From: Candidatus Levybacteria bacterium RIFCSPLOWO2_01_FULL_42_15
GTDB lineage: Bacteria; Patescibacteriota; Microgenomatia; Levybacterales; UBA12049
Direction: 5' to 3'
DNA length: 24,899 bases
Assembly (NCBI GenBank): GCA_001784055.1
Contig: MFOZ01000022.1
Span: 27,609-52,507, forward strand
Below the pieces are notes generated by a model that saw only the letters and a program-made list of their open reading frames with translations, was not told where the DNA came from and did not search any database. Each line of letters opens with the position of its first letter. Within the stretch, counting starts at the first letter, position 1. Positions 1 through 7,426 of the stretch are shown in pieces. The position numbers were made by a program, and so were the translations under genes.

Positions 1-1
1 A

Positions 2-319
2 CTGTACTGTAATAAAGTGAAGGTGCCGTCTTTGGTGAGGGGAGGAGGAGACACATTAGGAGTGCGCATTCCTAACCATCCCATTATCCGAACCATCATT
101 CGAGAAGTGGGAGTGGGGATTCTTGGTCCTTCGGCAAATTTTCATGGAGAAAAAACGCCTTTTTCCACAAAAGAGATTGATAGGCGTTTAGTAAGCCTTG
201 TTGATTTTGTAGTTCAAGGTGAATGTGCTATCAAACAGGCGTCGACCGTAGTTGATTGTGCGAATAGTCCATGGGTCATACGGCGGAAAGGAGCAATAGA
301 AATAGAACTAAAAATGTAA
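2..319 (+). CDS. tsaC: Threonylcarbamoyl-AMP synthase (TsaC/Sua5/YrdC family), 5'-truncated
   Basis: The reading frame is open from the left edge, so this is the C-terminal part of a longer gene. A GTG lies at 17, but the frame runs upstream of it and the family core begins earlier, so 17 is not the true start. The residues GDTLGVRIPNHP followed by GILGPSANFHGEKTP match the end of the YrdC fold, which makes threonylcarbamoyl-AMP from threonine, bicarbonate and ATP for the t6A37 modification of ANN-decoding tRNAs. The ending (STVVDC, then a basic RRKGAI) fits the YrdC-only form without the extra Sua5 domain. The gene ends 8 bases before tsaB, which acts in the next step of the same pathway, and this supports the call. 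The family is clear; the choice of symbol between tsaC, sua5 and yrdC is less so. Confidence 0.85.
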   Translation: MYCNKVKVPSLVRGGGDTLGVRIPNHPIIRTIIREVGVGILGPSANFHGEKTPFSTKEIDRRLVSLVDFVVQGECAIKQASTVVDCANSPWVIRRKGAIEIELKM

Positions 320-327
320 AACGAAAA

Positions 328-672
328 ATGAAAAACAACAATAAAAAATTAAAAAAAAATATAGCGCTACTTATTGATTCTTCCAGCAATAAAGAAATAA
401 AAATTGGGGTTCGTATACAGAAAAATGAATATTGGAGTTTTCAAGAGATTGGGTCTCAGAAATCCCAAGTAGTGCTACCCATGATTGATTCAATCTTAAA
501 GAAGCATAGAATAAGACTTCAAGAGCTAAAAGGGATTGAGGTTCATACCGGTCCTGGTTCTTTCACGGGTCTTAGGGTTGGAATAGCCATTGCAAACGCG
601 CTCTCTTTTGCTTTGGCAATCAGCGTAAATAAGAAAAAGATAGGAACATTTGTAGGAGCAGAATATCAGTGA
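328..672 (+). CDS. tsaB: Short TsaB-like t6A biosynthesis protein
   Basis: TsaB is the non-catalytic partner of TsaD in transferring the threonylcarbamoyl group to A37 of tRNA. The sequence shows the ASKHA-type start (IALLIDSSS) and the family hallmark GPGSFTGLRVGI near residues 75-86. I place the start at ATG 328 (114 residues), because the ATG at 271 would add a basic low-complexity stretch overlapping the end of tsaC by 49 bases. Typical TsaB proteins are about 220 residues with two actin-like lobes; only the first lobe is present here and the frame then stops cleanly. Nothing in the following bases resembles the second lobe, so this is either a natural short form or an old truncation. The neighbour tsaC supports the pathway assignment. 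Confidence 0.8.
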   Translation: MKNNNKKLKKNIALLIDSSSNKEIKIGVRIQKNEYWSFQEIGSQKSQVVLPMIDSILKKHRIRLQELKGIEVHTGPGSFTGLRVGIAIANALSFALAISVNKKKIGTFVGAEYQ

Positions 673-678
673 TATACT
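650..678 (+). promoter_or_regulatory. Sigma70-type promoter giving a leaderless mRNA for the CAP-domain gene
   Basis: A weak -35 TTGTAG (650-655), a 17-base spacer and an extended -10 (TGA then TATACT, 673-678) lie over the end of tsaB. The expected start of transcription, seven bases past the -10, is 685, the A of the ATG. This is pattern matching only; no start site has been measured. Confidence 0.5.
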
Positions 679-684
679 CAATAC

Positions 685-1551
685 ATGAGAGAGTTTTTCC
701 ATCACTTGTTTCTTCCTCGTCCGTCTAACAACCACCGTCCCAAGATACTCCATCACCAGAGCCTCCTTTTCTTTATCGGTATATTTCTTTTGGGAAGCAT
801 TGTTTTGCAAGTAGGAGAATCCCGTTTTTCCCAAGTTCTTGGGACCGCAACAAACATTTCAATACAAAAGCTTCTGGAGGAGACCAATAGAGAAAGAGAA
901 GGAAAAGGGATTCAGCCTTTACGTCTTGACCAAGAGCTTTCCGACGCAGCGCTCTATAAGGCAAAAAACATGTTTGGTCAAAATTATTGGGCGCATAATT
1001 CTCCAAGTGGAGATACGCCCTGGACGTTTTTCAAGAAAGCAGGGTACAGTTATGTATATGCCGGAGAAAATCTGGCGCGAGGATTTGATAAATCGGAAGA
1101 AGTTGTGGACGCGTGGATGAAAAGCTCATCCCACAGAGAGAACCTTCTTTCCTCATACTATCAGGATATCGGCTTTGCGGTTGTTGACGGGGAACTTCTT
1201 GGAGAAAAAACAACCCTTGTTGTCCAGATGTTTGGAAATAAGAGCACCGTTTCTTATCAGCCTTCATCTCAAGTTTCCGAGCAGGGAACCTCTAAGCAAG
1301 GATTATCTTCACAGCAGCTTGCCGCAGTCTATCCATCTATTAAAAACGTGCCGTTCATAGACAACTTTTCTTTTTCTAAAAACATAGGGATAGGAACTAT
1401 TGCTCTTTTTGTAGTAGTCTTTGTGGTAGATATGATTATTATTACACGTAGAAAAATTATAAGAGTTGTGGGACACAACATTGACCATATATTTTTCCTG
1501 GGAGGAATGCTTATTCTTTTGATAACCTTTATTAAAGGAGTAGTGCTTTAA
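685..1551 (+). CDS. Membrane-anchored CAP (SCP/PR1)-domain protein
   Basis: The 288-residue product has a basic N-terminus, a transmembrane helix at about 27-43, a CAP domain at about 57-185 and two more hydrophobic helices at about 233-254 and 267-287. The CAP signature residues are visible: H104 in YWAHNSP, E128 in AGENLA and H150 in SSSHREN, the usual metal-binding pocket set. The CAP domain is followed by a Ser/Gln-rich linker (about 187-212), and the protein is probably displayed outside the membrane. Bacterial CAP proteins are common in Gram-positive and CPR genomes but their substrates are mostly unknown. It is the first gene of a long co-directional run of sugar genes, one base from the next gene, and is preceded by its own promoter. 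The exact function cannot be told from sequence. Confidence 0.85.
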   Translation: MREFFHHLFLPRPSNNHRPKILHHQSLLFFIGIFLLGSIVLQVGESRFSQVLGTATNISIQKLLEETNREREGKGIQPLRLDQELSDAALYKAKNMFGQNYWAHNSPSGDTPWTFFKKAGYSYVYAGENLARGFDKSEEVVDAWMKSSSHRENLLSSYYQDIGFAVVDGELLGEKTTLVVQMFGNKSTVSYQPSSQVSEQGTSKQGLSSQQLAAVYPSIKNVPFIDNFSFSKNIGIGTIALFVVVFVVDMIIITRRKIIRVVGHNIDHIFFLGGMLILLITFIKGVVL

Positions 1552-1552
1552 T

Positions 1553-1819
1553 ATGTTTTTGCACATTAAGCAACACCCAAGCTACTACGCCTCTCTTCTT
1601 ATGGTTCTTTTTTTAGGAGTTGTTTCGTTTTGGAATGCGTCTTATGACAGGATCCTTCAAATGGCTATTATTGTGGCAACGTCTGTTTTTTACGTTTTTT
1701 TGGCAATTATGCATCATGTTGTCCATCACGACACAACGGCAAAAATTGTGATAGAATATGTGCTCATAGGAAGCCTGGCAATAGCAGTATTTCTCTTCTT
1801 ATTTCAGTCAATTATATGA
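1553..1819 (+). CDS. Small three-helix membrane protein, unknown function
   Basis: The product has 88 residues with three predicted hydrophobic helices (about 12-27, 34-53 and 66-86). A histidine cluster (H54, H55, H58, H59, then D60) lies at the end of the second helix and could bind a metal or simply mark the membrane interface. The gene starts one base after the CAP gene stop and overlaps the start of rmlA through an ATGA junction, so it is almost certainly translated as part of the operon. I do not recognise a named family. Coding status rests on the tight spacing, the clean hydrophobic pattern and the absence of any better frame. Confidence 0.75.
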   Translation: MFLHIKQHPSYYASLLMVLFLGVVSFWNASYDRILQMAIIVATSVFYVFLAIMHHVVHHDTTAKIVIEYVLIGSLAIAVFLFLFQSII

Positions 1820-2556
1820 AAGGAATTATTTTAGCAGGAGGACTTGCCACAAGACTTCGTCCTCTCACATGGGTTACCAACAAGCATCTGTTACCTATTT
1901 ACAACAAGCCGATGATTTATTATCCTCTTCAAGCGCTTGTTGATGCGGGAGTGAAAGAAATTCTTCTCACCAGTTCTCCCGATCACGCCGGTCATTTTGT
2001 TAATCTTCTTAAATCCGGAGAAGATTTTGGCATTACGCTCAGTTACGCTTACCAGAAGAATCCAAAAGGCGGCATTGCGGATGCCATATTGTTGGGAGAG
2101 GAGTTTGCCAAAAACGAACGAATTGTCGTGATTTTGGGGGATAACATTTTTCATTTTGATCTTAAGGAATCAATTAATCAGTTCGAAAAAAAAGAAAAAG
2201 GAGCAGTAGTGTTTGGAGTAAAAATGGACACGCAATCAAAACAATACGGGGTTATTGAAATGGACGATGCGGACAAAGTTCTTTCCATAGAAGAGAAGCC
2301 GGAACATCCAAAATCAGACATCGCCCAGACCGGAATCTATATGTATGACGAGCGCGTGTTCAGCTTTATTAAAAATCTTTCTCCATCAGCAAGGGGGGAA
2401 CTGGAGGTAACAGATCTTAATAATTTTTATCTAAAAGAAGGGACATTGGGCTGTGAGATCATTGATTGGTGGATTGACGCGGGAACTTCCTATGATGAGC
2501 TCTTGCGGGCAAATAATTTGGTAGCAGAAAAAGTAAAAAATGGAGAATTATCCTAA
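1816..2556 (+). CDS. rmlA: Glucose-1-phosphate thymidylyltransferase-like nucleotidyltransferase (short RmlA)
   Basis: The enzyme joins a sugar 1-phosphate to a nucleoside triphosphate, expected to give dTDP-glucose from glucose 1-phosphate and dTTP. The N-terminal nucleotide loop GGLATRLRPLT (residues 8-18), the K23 region NKHLLPIYNKPMIYYPL and the metal-binding ILGDN (107-110, D109) are all present. At 246 residues it is shorter than classical RmlA (about 290) and lacks the extra C-terminal part that helps form the allosteric site, so feedback control by dTDP-rhamnose may differ. It shares ATGA with the upstream membrane gene and overlaps the Nudix gene by 17 bases. rmlB two genes on supports dTDP-glucose as product, but short forms can be less selective for nucleotide or sugar. 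Confidence 0.82.
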   Translation: MKGIILAGGLATRLRPLTWVTNKHLLPIYNKPMIYYPLQALVDAGVKEILLTSSPDHAGHFVNLLKSGEDFGITLSYAYQKNPKGGIADAILLGEEFAKNERIVVILGDNIFHFDLKESINQFEKKEKGAVVFGVKMDTQSKQYGVIEMDDADKVLSIEEKPEHPKSDIAQTGIYMYDERVFSFIKNLSPSARGELEVTDLNNFYLKEGTLGCEIIDWWIDAGTSYDELLRANNLVAEKVKNGELS

Positions 2557-3115
2557 ACCAATGACTCATTTAAAAGTGGTTTCTAGAAAAGATGTCCTTA
2601 GGACAAAACTCTTTAGAGTCAGTAAAGTTACCTTTAAAGGTTCAACCCTTAAAGGGTTAAATAAGACGCATATTCACAAAAACGTATTAAGAGATCCAAT
2701 TGTTGTAGTGTTTCCCATGGATGAAGTTGGAAACGTATATTTGATTCGACAGTACCGGTACTTACTGGAGCGTACCATTCTTGAGGCAGTCGCAGGGCAT
2801 GTTGACAAAGGAGAAAAACCAATCTCTTCGGCAGAAAGAGAACTTTTTGAAGAGACTGGCATTAAGGCGGCGCAGTGGGAGCACATGGGGATGATTGAAG
2901 GATCCGCAAGCGTCGTTCGATCCGTTGCCCACCTATTCTTAGCAAGAGAGCTTAAATTTGGAGAACCACATCCGGAAGAAGATGAAGACATCTCGCTTGT
3001 AAAAATACCGTTAAGAGAAGCGATAGAAAAAGTTATATCTCTTGAGATACAAAGCTCAACAACTATGGTAGGACTTTTTTTACTAAAAGAATTAAGAAAG
3101 AAAAAAAAACAATGA
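2540..3115 (+). CDS. Nudix hydrolase, ADP-ribose pyrophosphatase (NudF)-like
   Basis: The Nudix box is intact between residues 86 and 108: G86, E92, R100-E101-L102, E104-E105, G107-I108, the pattern GX5EX7REUXEEXGU. The length of 191 residues and the layout, with a beta-rich N-terminal part and LIRQYRY before the box, are typical of ADP-ribose/nucleoside-diphosphate-sugar pyrophosphatases. The gene overlaps rmlA by 17 bases and rmlB by 4, so it is embedded in the dTDP-sugar pair. That position suggests it trims a nucleotide sugar or removes a damaged or excess product, but the family is broad and substrate cannot be read from the box alone. A second Met at codon 8 is a possible alternative start. 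Confidence 0.88.
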   Translation: MENYPKPMTHLKVVSRKDVLRTKLFRVSKVTFKGSTLKGLNKTHIHKNVLRDPIVVVFPMDEVGNVYLIRQYRYLLERTILEAVAGHVDKGEKPISSAERELFEETGIKAAQWEHMGMIEGSASVVRSVAHLFLARELKFGEPHPEEDEDISLVKIPLREAIEKVISLEIQSSTTMVGLFLLKELRKKKKQ

Positions 3116-4119
3116 GATTATTGGTAACCGGCGGAGCGGGATTTATTGGCGCGAATTTTATTCTGTATTGGGCGCTCAATCATCCCCATGATGAAATACG
3201 CAACATGGATAAACTTACCTATGCGGGTAATCTGGAGAATCTCGCAAGCCTTCCTCCTTTGGCAAAGCATACATTTATCCACGCAGATATAACAGATTCG
3301 ACAGCGGTTCATAAGGCGATTGCGGGAGTTGACGTTGTTGTTCATTTTGCCGCCGAATCCCATGTTGATAGATCTATATCCGAGCCGTCCCCTTTTGTGT
3401 TGACCAATGTGGTAGGAACCCATGTGTTGCTTGAAGCCTGTGTAAAACATAAAGTGAAGCGCTTCCACCACGTATCAACAGATGAGGTATTTGGAAGTCT
3501 TGAGCTTAACGATCCCCGTACGTTTAACGAAAAGACGATTTATAATCCCAGAAGCCCTTACGCGGCAAGCAAAGCAGGTTCAGATCACCTGGTGCGAGCA
3601 TACGCAGTAACCTATGGCCTTCCCATTACCATCACCAATTGCTCTAATAATTTTGGTCCCTATCAGTTTCCCGAAAAGCTTATACCTCTTGCCATAACGA
3701 ATATTCTTGAAGGAAGAAAAGTTCCGGTATATGGAGACGGTCGGTATGTTCGAGACTGGTTGTATGTAGAGGATCATGTCCGCGCGATAGAGATGGTATT
3801 AGAGAAAGGCAAGGAAGGGGAAACATATTGCGTGGGGGGGCTTACGCAGGATATTAACAATCTTGCCGTCATAAAAAAGATCCTCGCAATTCTGGGAAAA
3901 GGCGAGGATTTAACTGAATTTGTAAAAGATCGTCCAGGACATGACAGGCGCTATAGTATGGATTGGACAAAGATCAATAAAGAGCTGGGATGGAAACCCC
4001 AGCACACGTTTGATGAGTGGTTGGCAAAAACTATCGAGTGGTATAGAGAGCATAAGGAGTGGTGGACACGGGTAAAAAGCGGAGCGTATAAAGATTACTA
4101 TGAGAAACAGTATGGGTAA
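3112..4119 (+). CDS. rmlB: dTDP-glucose 4,6-dehydratase
   Basis: This is an extended short-chain dehydrogenase that converts dTDP-glucose to dTDP-4-keto-6-deoxyglucose using bound NAD+. The Rossmann motif TGGAGFIG is at residues 6-13. The catalytic set is complete: T123-D124-E125 in STDEVFG, then Y150 and K154 in YAASK. The TDE triad separates true dehydratases from epimerases. Further RmlB traits are YVRDWLYVEDH near 218 and the C-terminal RPGHDRRYSMD. The length of 335 residues is normal. It overlaps the Nudix gene (ATGA). No rmlC or rmlD is present in the window, so the fate of the keto-sugar is decided by genes elsewhere. Confidence 0.93.
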   Translation: MRLLVTGGAGFIGANFILYWALNHPHDEIRNMDKLTYAGNLENLASLPPLAKHTFIHADITDSTAVHKAIAGVDVVVHFAAESHVDRSISEPSPFVLTNVVGTHVLLEACVKHKVKRFHHVSTDEVFGSLELNDPRTFNEKTIYNPRSPYAASKAGSDHLVRAYAVTYGLPITITNCSNNFGPYQFPEKLIPLAITNILEGRKVPVYGDGRYVRDWLYVEDHVRAIEMVLEKGKEGETYCVGGLTQDINNLAVIKKILAILGKGEDLTEFVKDRPGHDRRYSMDWTKINKELGWKPQHTFDEWLAKTIEWYREHKEWWTRVKSGAYKDYYEKQYG

Positions 4120-4121
4120 TT

Positions 4122-4178
4122 ATGAAATCGTTTACGGAAGGGATTGATGAAATAAAACATCAATTACAAAACACATGA
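4122..4178 (+). CDS. Possible 18-codon leader ORF ahead of ugd
   Basis: In the 55-base gap after rmlB there is an ATG at 4122 followed by 18 sense codons (MKSFTEGIDEIKHQLQNT) and a TGA that overlaps the ugd ATG as ATGA. ugd has no visible Shine-Dalgarno sequence of its own, so this mini-ORF could serve translational coupling, the mode used at several other junctions here. It could also be chance, or the remnant of a lost gene. No conserved motif is seen. Confidence 0.25.
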   Translation: MKSFTEGIDEIKHQLQNT

Positions 4179-5467
4179 CGATTACTTTTGTCGGTCACGG
4201 GTATGTGGGATTGACAAGCGCAACGGTGTTTGCTGATCTTGGCAATACGGTATGGGTTGTCGGCCACACTCCCCAAAAAATACAAAACCTCCAAAAGGGA
4301 ATACTCCCCATTTACGAACCCGGTCTTGAGGAAATGGTAAAAAAGAACATCAAAGCAAAGCGGCTCATCTTTACCCTAGATTATCAGGAAGCAATTCCTT
4401 TATCAGAAGTGGTATTTATTGCGGTGGGAACCCCTCCTAAAAAAAATGGAGAAGCGGATTTGTCCGTGGTCTTTGAGGTTGCAAAAGAAATCGGGAAGCA
4501 TTTGGATGGATACACGGTGGTAGCAACAAAAAGCACCGTCCCCGTAGGGACGAATAAACAAATAAGGTCTATCATTCAAGAAGCAATCTCCCCAAAGGCT
4601 GTTTTTGATATTGCGTCGGCTCCGGAGTTTTTGCGAGAGGGTTGTGCGATTGGAGATACGCTTAATCCGGATCGGGTTGTCATTGGAACCGAAAGCAAAC
4701 GGGCAGAAGAATTGCTCGTAAAACTGCACGGTCTTCTTAATGCAAAGATGGTTCTTACGACCATAGAAACCGCGGAGATGATCAAATACGCATCAAACGC
4801 TTTTCTTGCCACCAAAATCTCTTTTGCCAACGCAATTGCGCACTTGTCCGAACTTACCGGCTCGAACGCGTTAAAAGTACTCGAAGGAGTAGGACTGGAT
4901 AAACGAATTGGGAGTTCATTTCTCGCTCCGGGAGCAGGGTATGGAGGAAGCTGCTTTCCCAAAGATGTGAAAGCGCTCATTGTAATCGCAAAGGGTTATG
5001 GGTATGATTTTTCCCTTCTTAAGGCAGTCGAGGCCGTCAATGAACACGCAATTGCCAATATCATTACAAAAGCAAAGCGTTTGTTAAAAGAAGATGTATC
5101 GCAAAAGAGAATCGGAGTACTCGGCCTTGCGTTTAAGCCGGATACCGACGATATGAGGGATGCGCCTTCCATACCTGTTATCAACGCCCTTATTAAGGAA
5201 GGGGCAATGATCGCATCGTATGATCCTGTAGCCATGGATAACGCCAAAGCAATTTTGAGAAACGTAAAGTTTTGTAATGATCCCTATGCGGTTGCGAAAG
5301 ACAGCGATCTTCTTATTGTGATGACCGAGTGGAATGAATTTAGACAATTGGATAGTAAGAAAATATATTCCTTAATGAGGTCTCCCAATATTCTTGATGG
5401 AAGAAATGTATATGATAAGAAGCAGATGGAAAAATTAGGATTTGTATATCAGGGGGTAGGGCGATAA
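4175..5467 (+). CDS. ugd: UDP-glucose 6-dehydrogenase
   Basis: The enzyme oxidises UDP-glucose to UDP-glucuronate with two NAD+. The N-terminal NAD loop is GHGYVGL (7-13). Catalytic residues expected for the family are visible: E151 in APEFLREG, K204 in EMIKYASNAF, the nucleophile C260 in GGSCFPKD, and D264 close behind. The C-terminal UDP-binding part contains GLAFKPDTDDMRDAPS. At 430 residues the length is typical. The NAD loop has H in place of the more usual A or T (GHGYVG), which I regard as minor. It sits in the sugar operon four genes before a UDP-glucuronate decarboxylase, which would use its product. I expect a cytosolic, soluble enzyme. Confidence 0.93.
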   Translation: MTITFVGHGYVGLTSATVFADLGNTVWVVGHTPQKIQNLQKGILPIYEPGLEEMVKKNIKAKRLIFTLDYQEAIPLSEVVFIAVGTPPKKNGEADLSVVFEVAKEIGKHLDGYTVVATKSTVPVGTNKQIRSIIQEAISPKAVFDIASAPEFLREGCAIGDTLNPDRVVIGTESKRAEELLVKLHGLLNAKMVLTTIETAEMIKYASNAFLATKISFANAIAHLSELTGSNALKVLEGVGLDKRIGSSFLAPGAGYGGSCFPKDVKALIVIAKGYGYDFSLLKAVEAVNEHAIANIITKAKRLLKEDVSQKRIGVLGLAFKPDTDDMRDAPSIPVINALIKEGAMIASYDPVAMDNAKAILRNVKFCNDPYAVAKDSDLLIVMTEWNEFRQLDSKKIYSLMRSPNILDGRNVYDKKQMEKLGFVYQGVGR

Positions 5468-5472
5468 CTTTC

Positions 5473-6438
5473 ATGCATGCAAGACGCGCGCTTATCACAG
5501 GCATCTCCGGATTTGCGGGGAGCCATCTTGCTCAACATCTCCTTTCTTCTCAAAATTACCGTGTTTTCGGGACATATTTAACCGATAAAAGTCTTGAGAA
5601 CGTACGCCATATAAAAGATAAAATTGAGCTTATTCAGCTTGATCTTACCGATCAGAAGAGAACGTACTCTTTCATTCGTTCTATTAAACCGGACGTTGTT
5701 TTTCATCTTGCTGCCATTCCTTCTGTGGGCGCAAGCTTTCAGGATCCGCTCAACACGATTGTTAACAATATCGCCGTTCAAATAAATCTTCTGGAGGGAA
5801 TAAGACAAGCAAACCTTGGGAATTGCAAAATCCTTATTGTTTCTTCGGCAGATGTATACGGAATGGTAAAAAAAGACGAGCTTCCTATTAGCGAAGAGAC
5901 GCCTTTTCGACCAACGAACAGCTACGCGGTATCAAAGATTACTCAGGATTTTTTAGGATTGCAATATGGACTTGCGTATAACTTTTTCATTATCAGAGTT
6001 AGGCCATTTAACCATATTGGTCCGAAGCAACAAGGAGGATTTGTTGTTGCCGACTTTGCAAGGAAAATCGCAGAAATAGAGCGTGGCAAGGGAAGCGGAG
6101 CTTTAATGGTTGGAGACCTTCGCCCAAAAAGAGATTTTACCGACGTAAGAGATATTGTGAGAGCCTACACACTTCTTATGGAGAAAGGAAAACCGGGTGA
6201 GGCATATAACGTTGGATCCGGTGTATCCTATGCCATATCGGATATTCTGCGCATGCTTTTATCATTTTCATCAGCAAGCATAACGGTAAAGGAGGATTCT
6301 TCTCTCATTCGCCCTGGGGATTCGTTTGATAGGGAATGCGACAATGCCAAAATATATAAAGATACCGCGTGGAAGCCGATTATTCCCATAGAACAAAGCC
6401 TCAAAGATACGCTGGATTATTGGAGGAAGATTGTTTAA
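5473..6438 (+). CDS. rmd: GDP-4-keto-6-deoxy-D-mannose reductase (Rmd-like)
   Basis: An extended short-chain dehydrogenase with TGISGFAGSHL at residues 9-19, the active-site serines in VSSADVYG (123-130), and Y151/K155 in SYAVSK. The stretch RPFNHIGPKQ followed by FVVADFARKIAEIE is characteristic of reductases that turn GDP-4-keto-6-deoxymannose into GDP-D-rhamnose (or GDP-6-deoxytalose). It is directly followed by gmd, which makes that substrate, and the two genes almost touch (stop at 6438, gmd ATG at 6440). There is no visible ribosome binding site and only 5 bases after ugd, so translation probably depends on readthrough from ugd. Stereochemistry of the product cannot be settled from sequence. 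Confidence 0.85.
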   Translation: MHARRALITGISGFAGSHLAQHLLSSQNYRVFGTYLTDKSLENVRHIKDKIELIQLDLTDQKRTYSFIRSIKPDVVFHLAAIPSVGASFQDPLNTIVNNIAVQINLLEGIRQANLGNCKILIVSSADVYGMVKKDELPISEETPFRPTNSYAVSKITQDFLGLQYGLAYNFFIIRVRPFNHIGPKQQGGFVVADFARKIAEIERGKGSGALMVGDLRPKRDFTDVRDIVRAYTLLMEKGKPGEAYNVGSGVSYAISDILRMLLSFSSASITVKEDSSLIRPGDSFDRECDNAKIYKDTAWKPIIPIEQSLKDTLDYWRKIV

Positions 6439-6439
6439 A

Positions 6440-7423
6440 ATGAATAGTATGAAGAAAGCGCTTATTACAGGAATAACCGGTCAGGATGGATCGTATCTTG
6501 CGGAATTTCTTCTTGAAAAAGGATATACGGTGTATGGACTCACACGGCGCACCAGTACGGTAAGCAATGAACGAATCAAGCATATTCAGGATAAGATTGA
6601 GCTTATCCAAGGAGACCTTCTGGATCAAAGCTCCCTTTCAGCAGCGCTTTTGGAGACTCAACCCGATGAGGTTTACAATCTTGCGGCGCAATCATTTGTA
6701 AAAACTTCGTGGAATCAGCCCGTTTTGACGGGAGAGTTCACCGCGCTTGGAGTTACGCGGATGCTTGAAGCAATTAGATCGGTGAATCCAAAAATTAAAT
6801 TTTATCAAGCTTCTTCTTCTGAAATGTTTGGGAAGGTAACAGAAACCCCTCAAAAAGAAACAACGCGCTTTTATCCACGGAGTCCTTATGGGGTTGCCAA
6901 GGTATATGGACATTATATTACCGTCAATTATAGGGAGAGTTACGATTTATTCGCCTGTTCCGGGCTTTTGTTTAATCATGAGTCACCTCGCAGGGGTCTT
7001 GAATTTGTAACGCGTAAAATAAGTCATGCGGTAGCACGTATTCATCTAGGGAAACAAAAAAAACTTGAATTGGGAAACCTGGATGCAAAACGCGATTGGG
7101 GATTTGCTGGCGACTACGTAGAGGCAATGTGGCTTATGCTCCAGCAAGATATACCGGATGATTACGTAATTGCTACGGGAGAAAATCATAGCGTGAAGGA
7201 GTTTGTAGAACTTGCGTTTAGGACAGTGGGGATTACCGATTGGAAACAACATATTGAACCAAACAAGGAGGAGTACTTGCGTCCTGCAGAGGTAGACTAT
7301 TTAGTCGGAGATGCGACAAAGGCGCGTAAGGTTTTGAGATGGAAGCCTAAGGTTGATTTTAAGCTACTCGTTGAAATGATGGTCACGGCCGATCTTGAAA
7401 TAGAGAAGAGGAACGGGGAATAA
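6440..7423 (+). CDS. gmd: GDP-mannose 4,6-dehydratase
   Basis: The enzyme makes GDP-4-keto-6-deoxy-D-mannose from GDP-mannose with bound NADP+. Family marks are the TGITGQDGSYL loop at 10-20, the RRTS/NERI region near 36-45, S126-S127-E128 in SSSEMFG, Y150/K154 in YGVAK, and FNHESPRRG, a signature of GMD. The length of 327 residues is at the short end of the usual range. I chose ATG 6440; a TTG at 6431 and an ATG at 6449 are in frame, and a GGAGG at 6422-6426 lies 13 bases before 6440 and 4 bases before 6431. It pairs with the preceding reductase to give a GDP-6-deoxyhexose. Confidence 0.93.
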   Translation: MNSMKKALITGITGQDGSYLAEFLLEKGYTVYGLTRRTSTVSNERIKHIQDKIELIQGDLLDQSSLSAALLETQPDEVYNLAAQSFVKTSWNQPVLTGEFTALGVTRMLEAIRSVNPKIKFYQASSSEMFGKVTETPQKETTRFYPRSPYGVAKVYGHYITVNYRESYDLFACSGLLFNHESPRRGLEFVTRKISHAVARIHLGKQKKLELGNLDAKRDWGFAGDYVEAMWLMLQQDIPDDYVIATGENHSVKEFVELAFRTVGITDWKQHIEPNKEEYLRPAEVDYLVGDATKARKVLRWKPKVDFKLLVEMMVTADLEIEKRNGE

Positions 7424-7426
7424 GGT

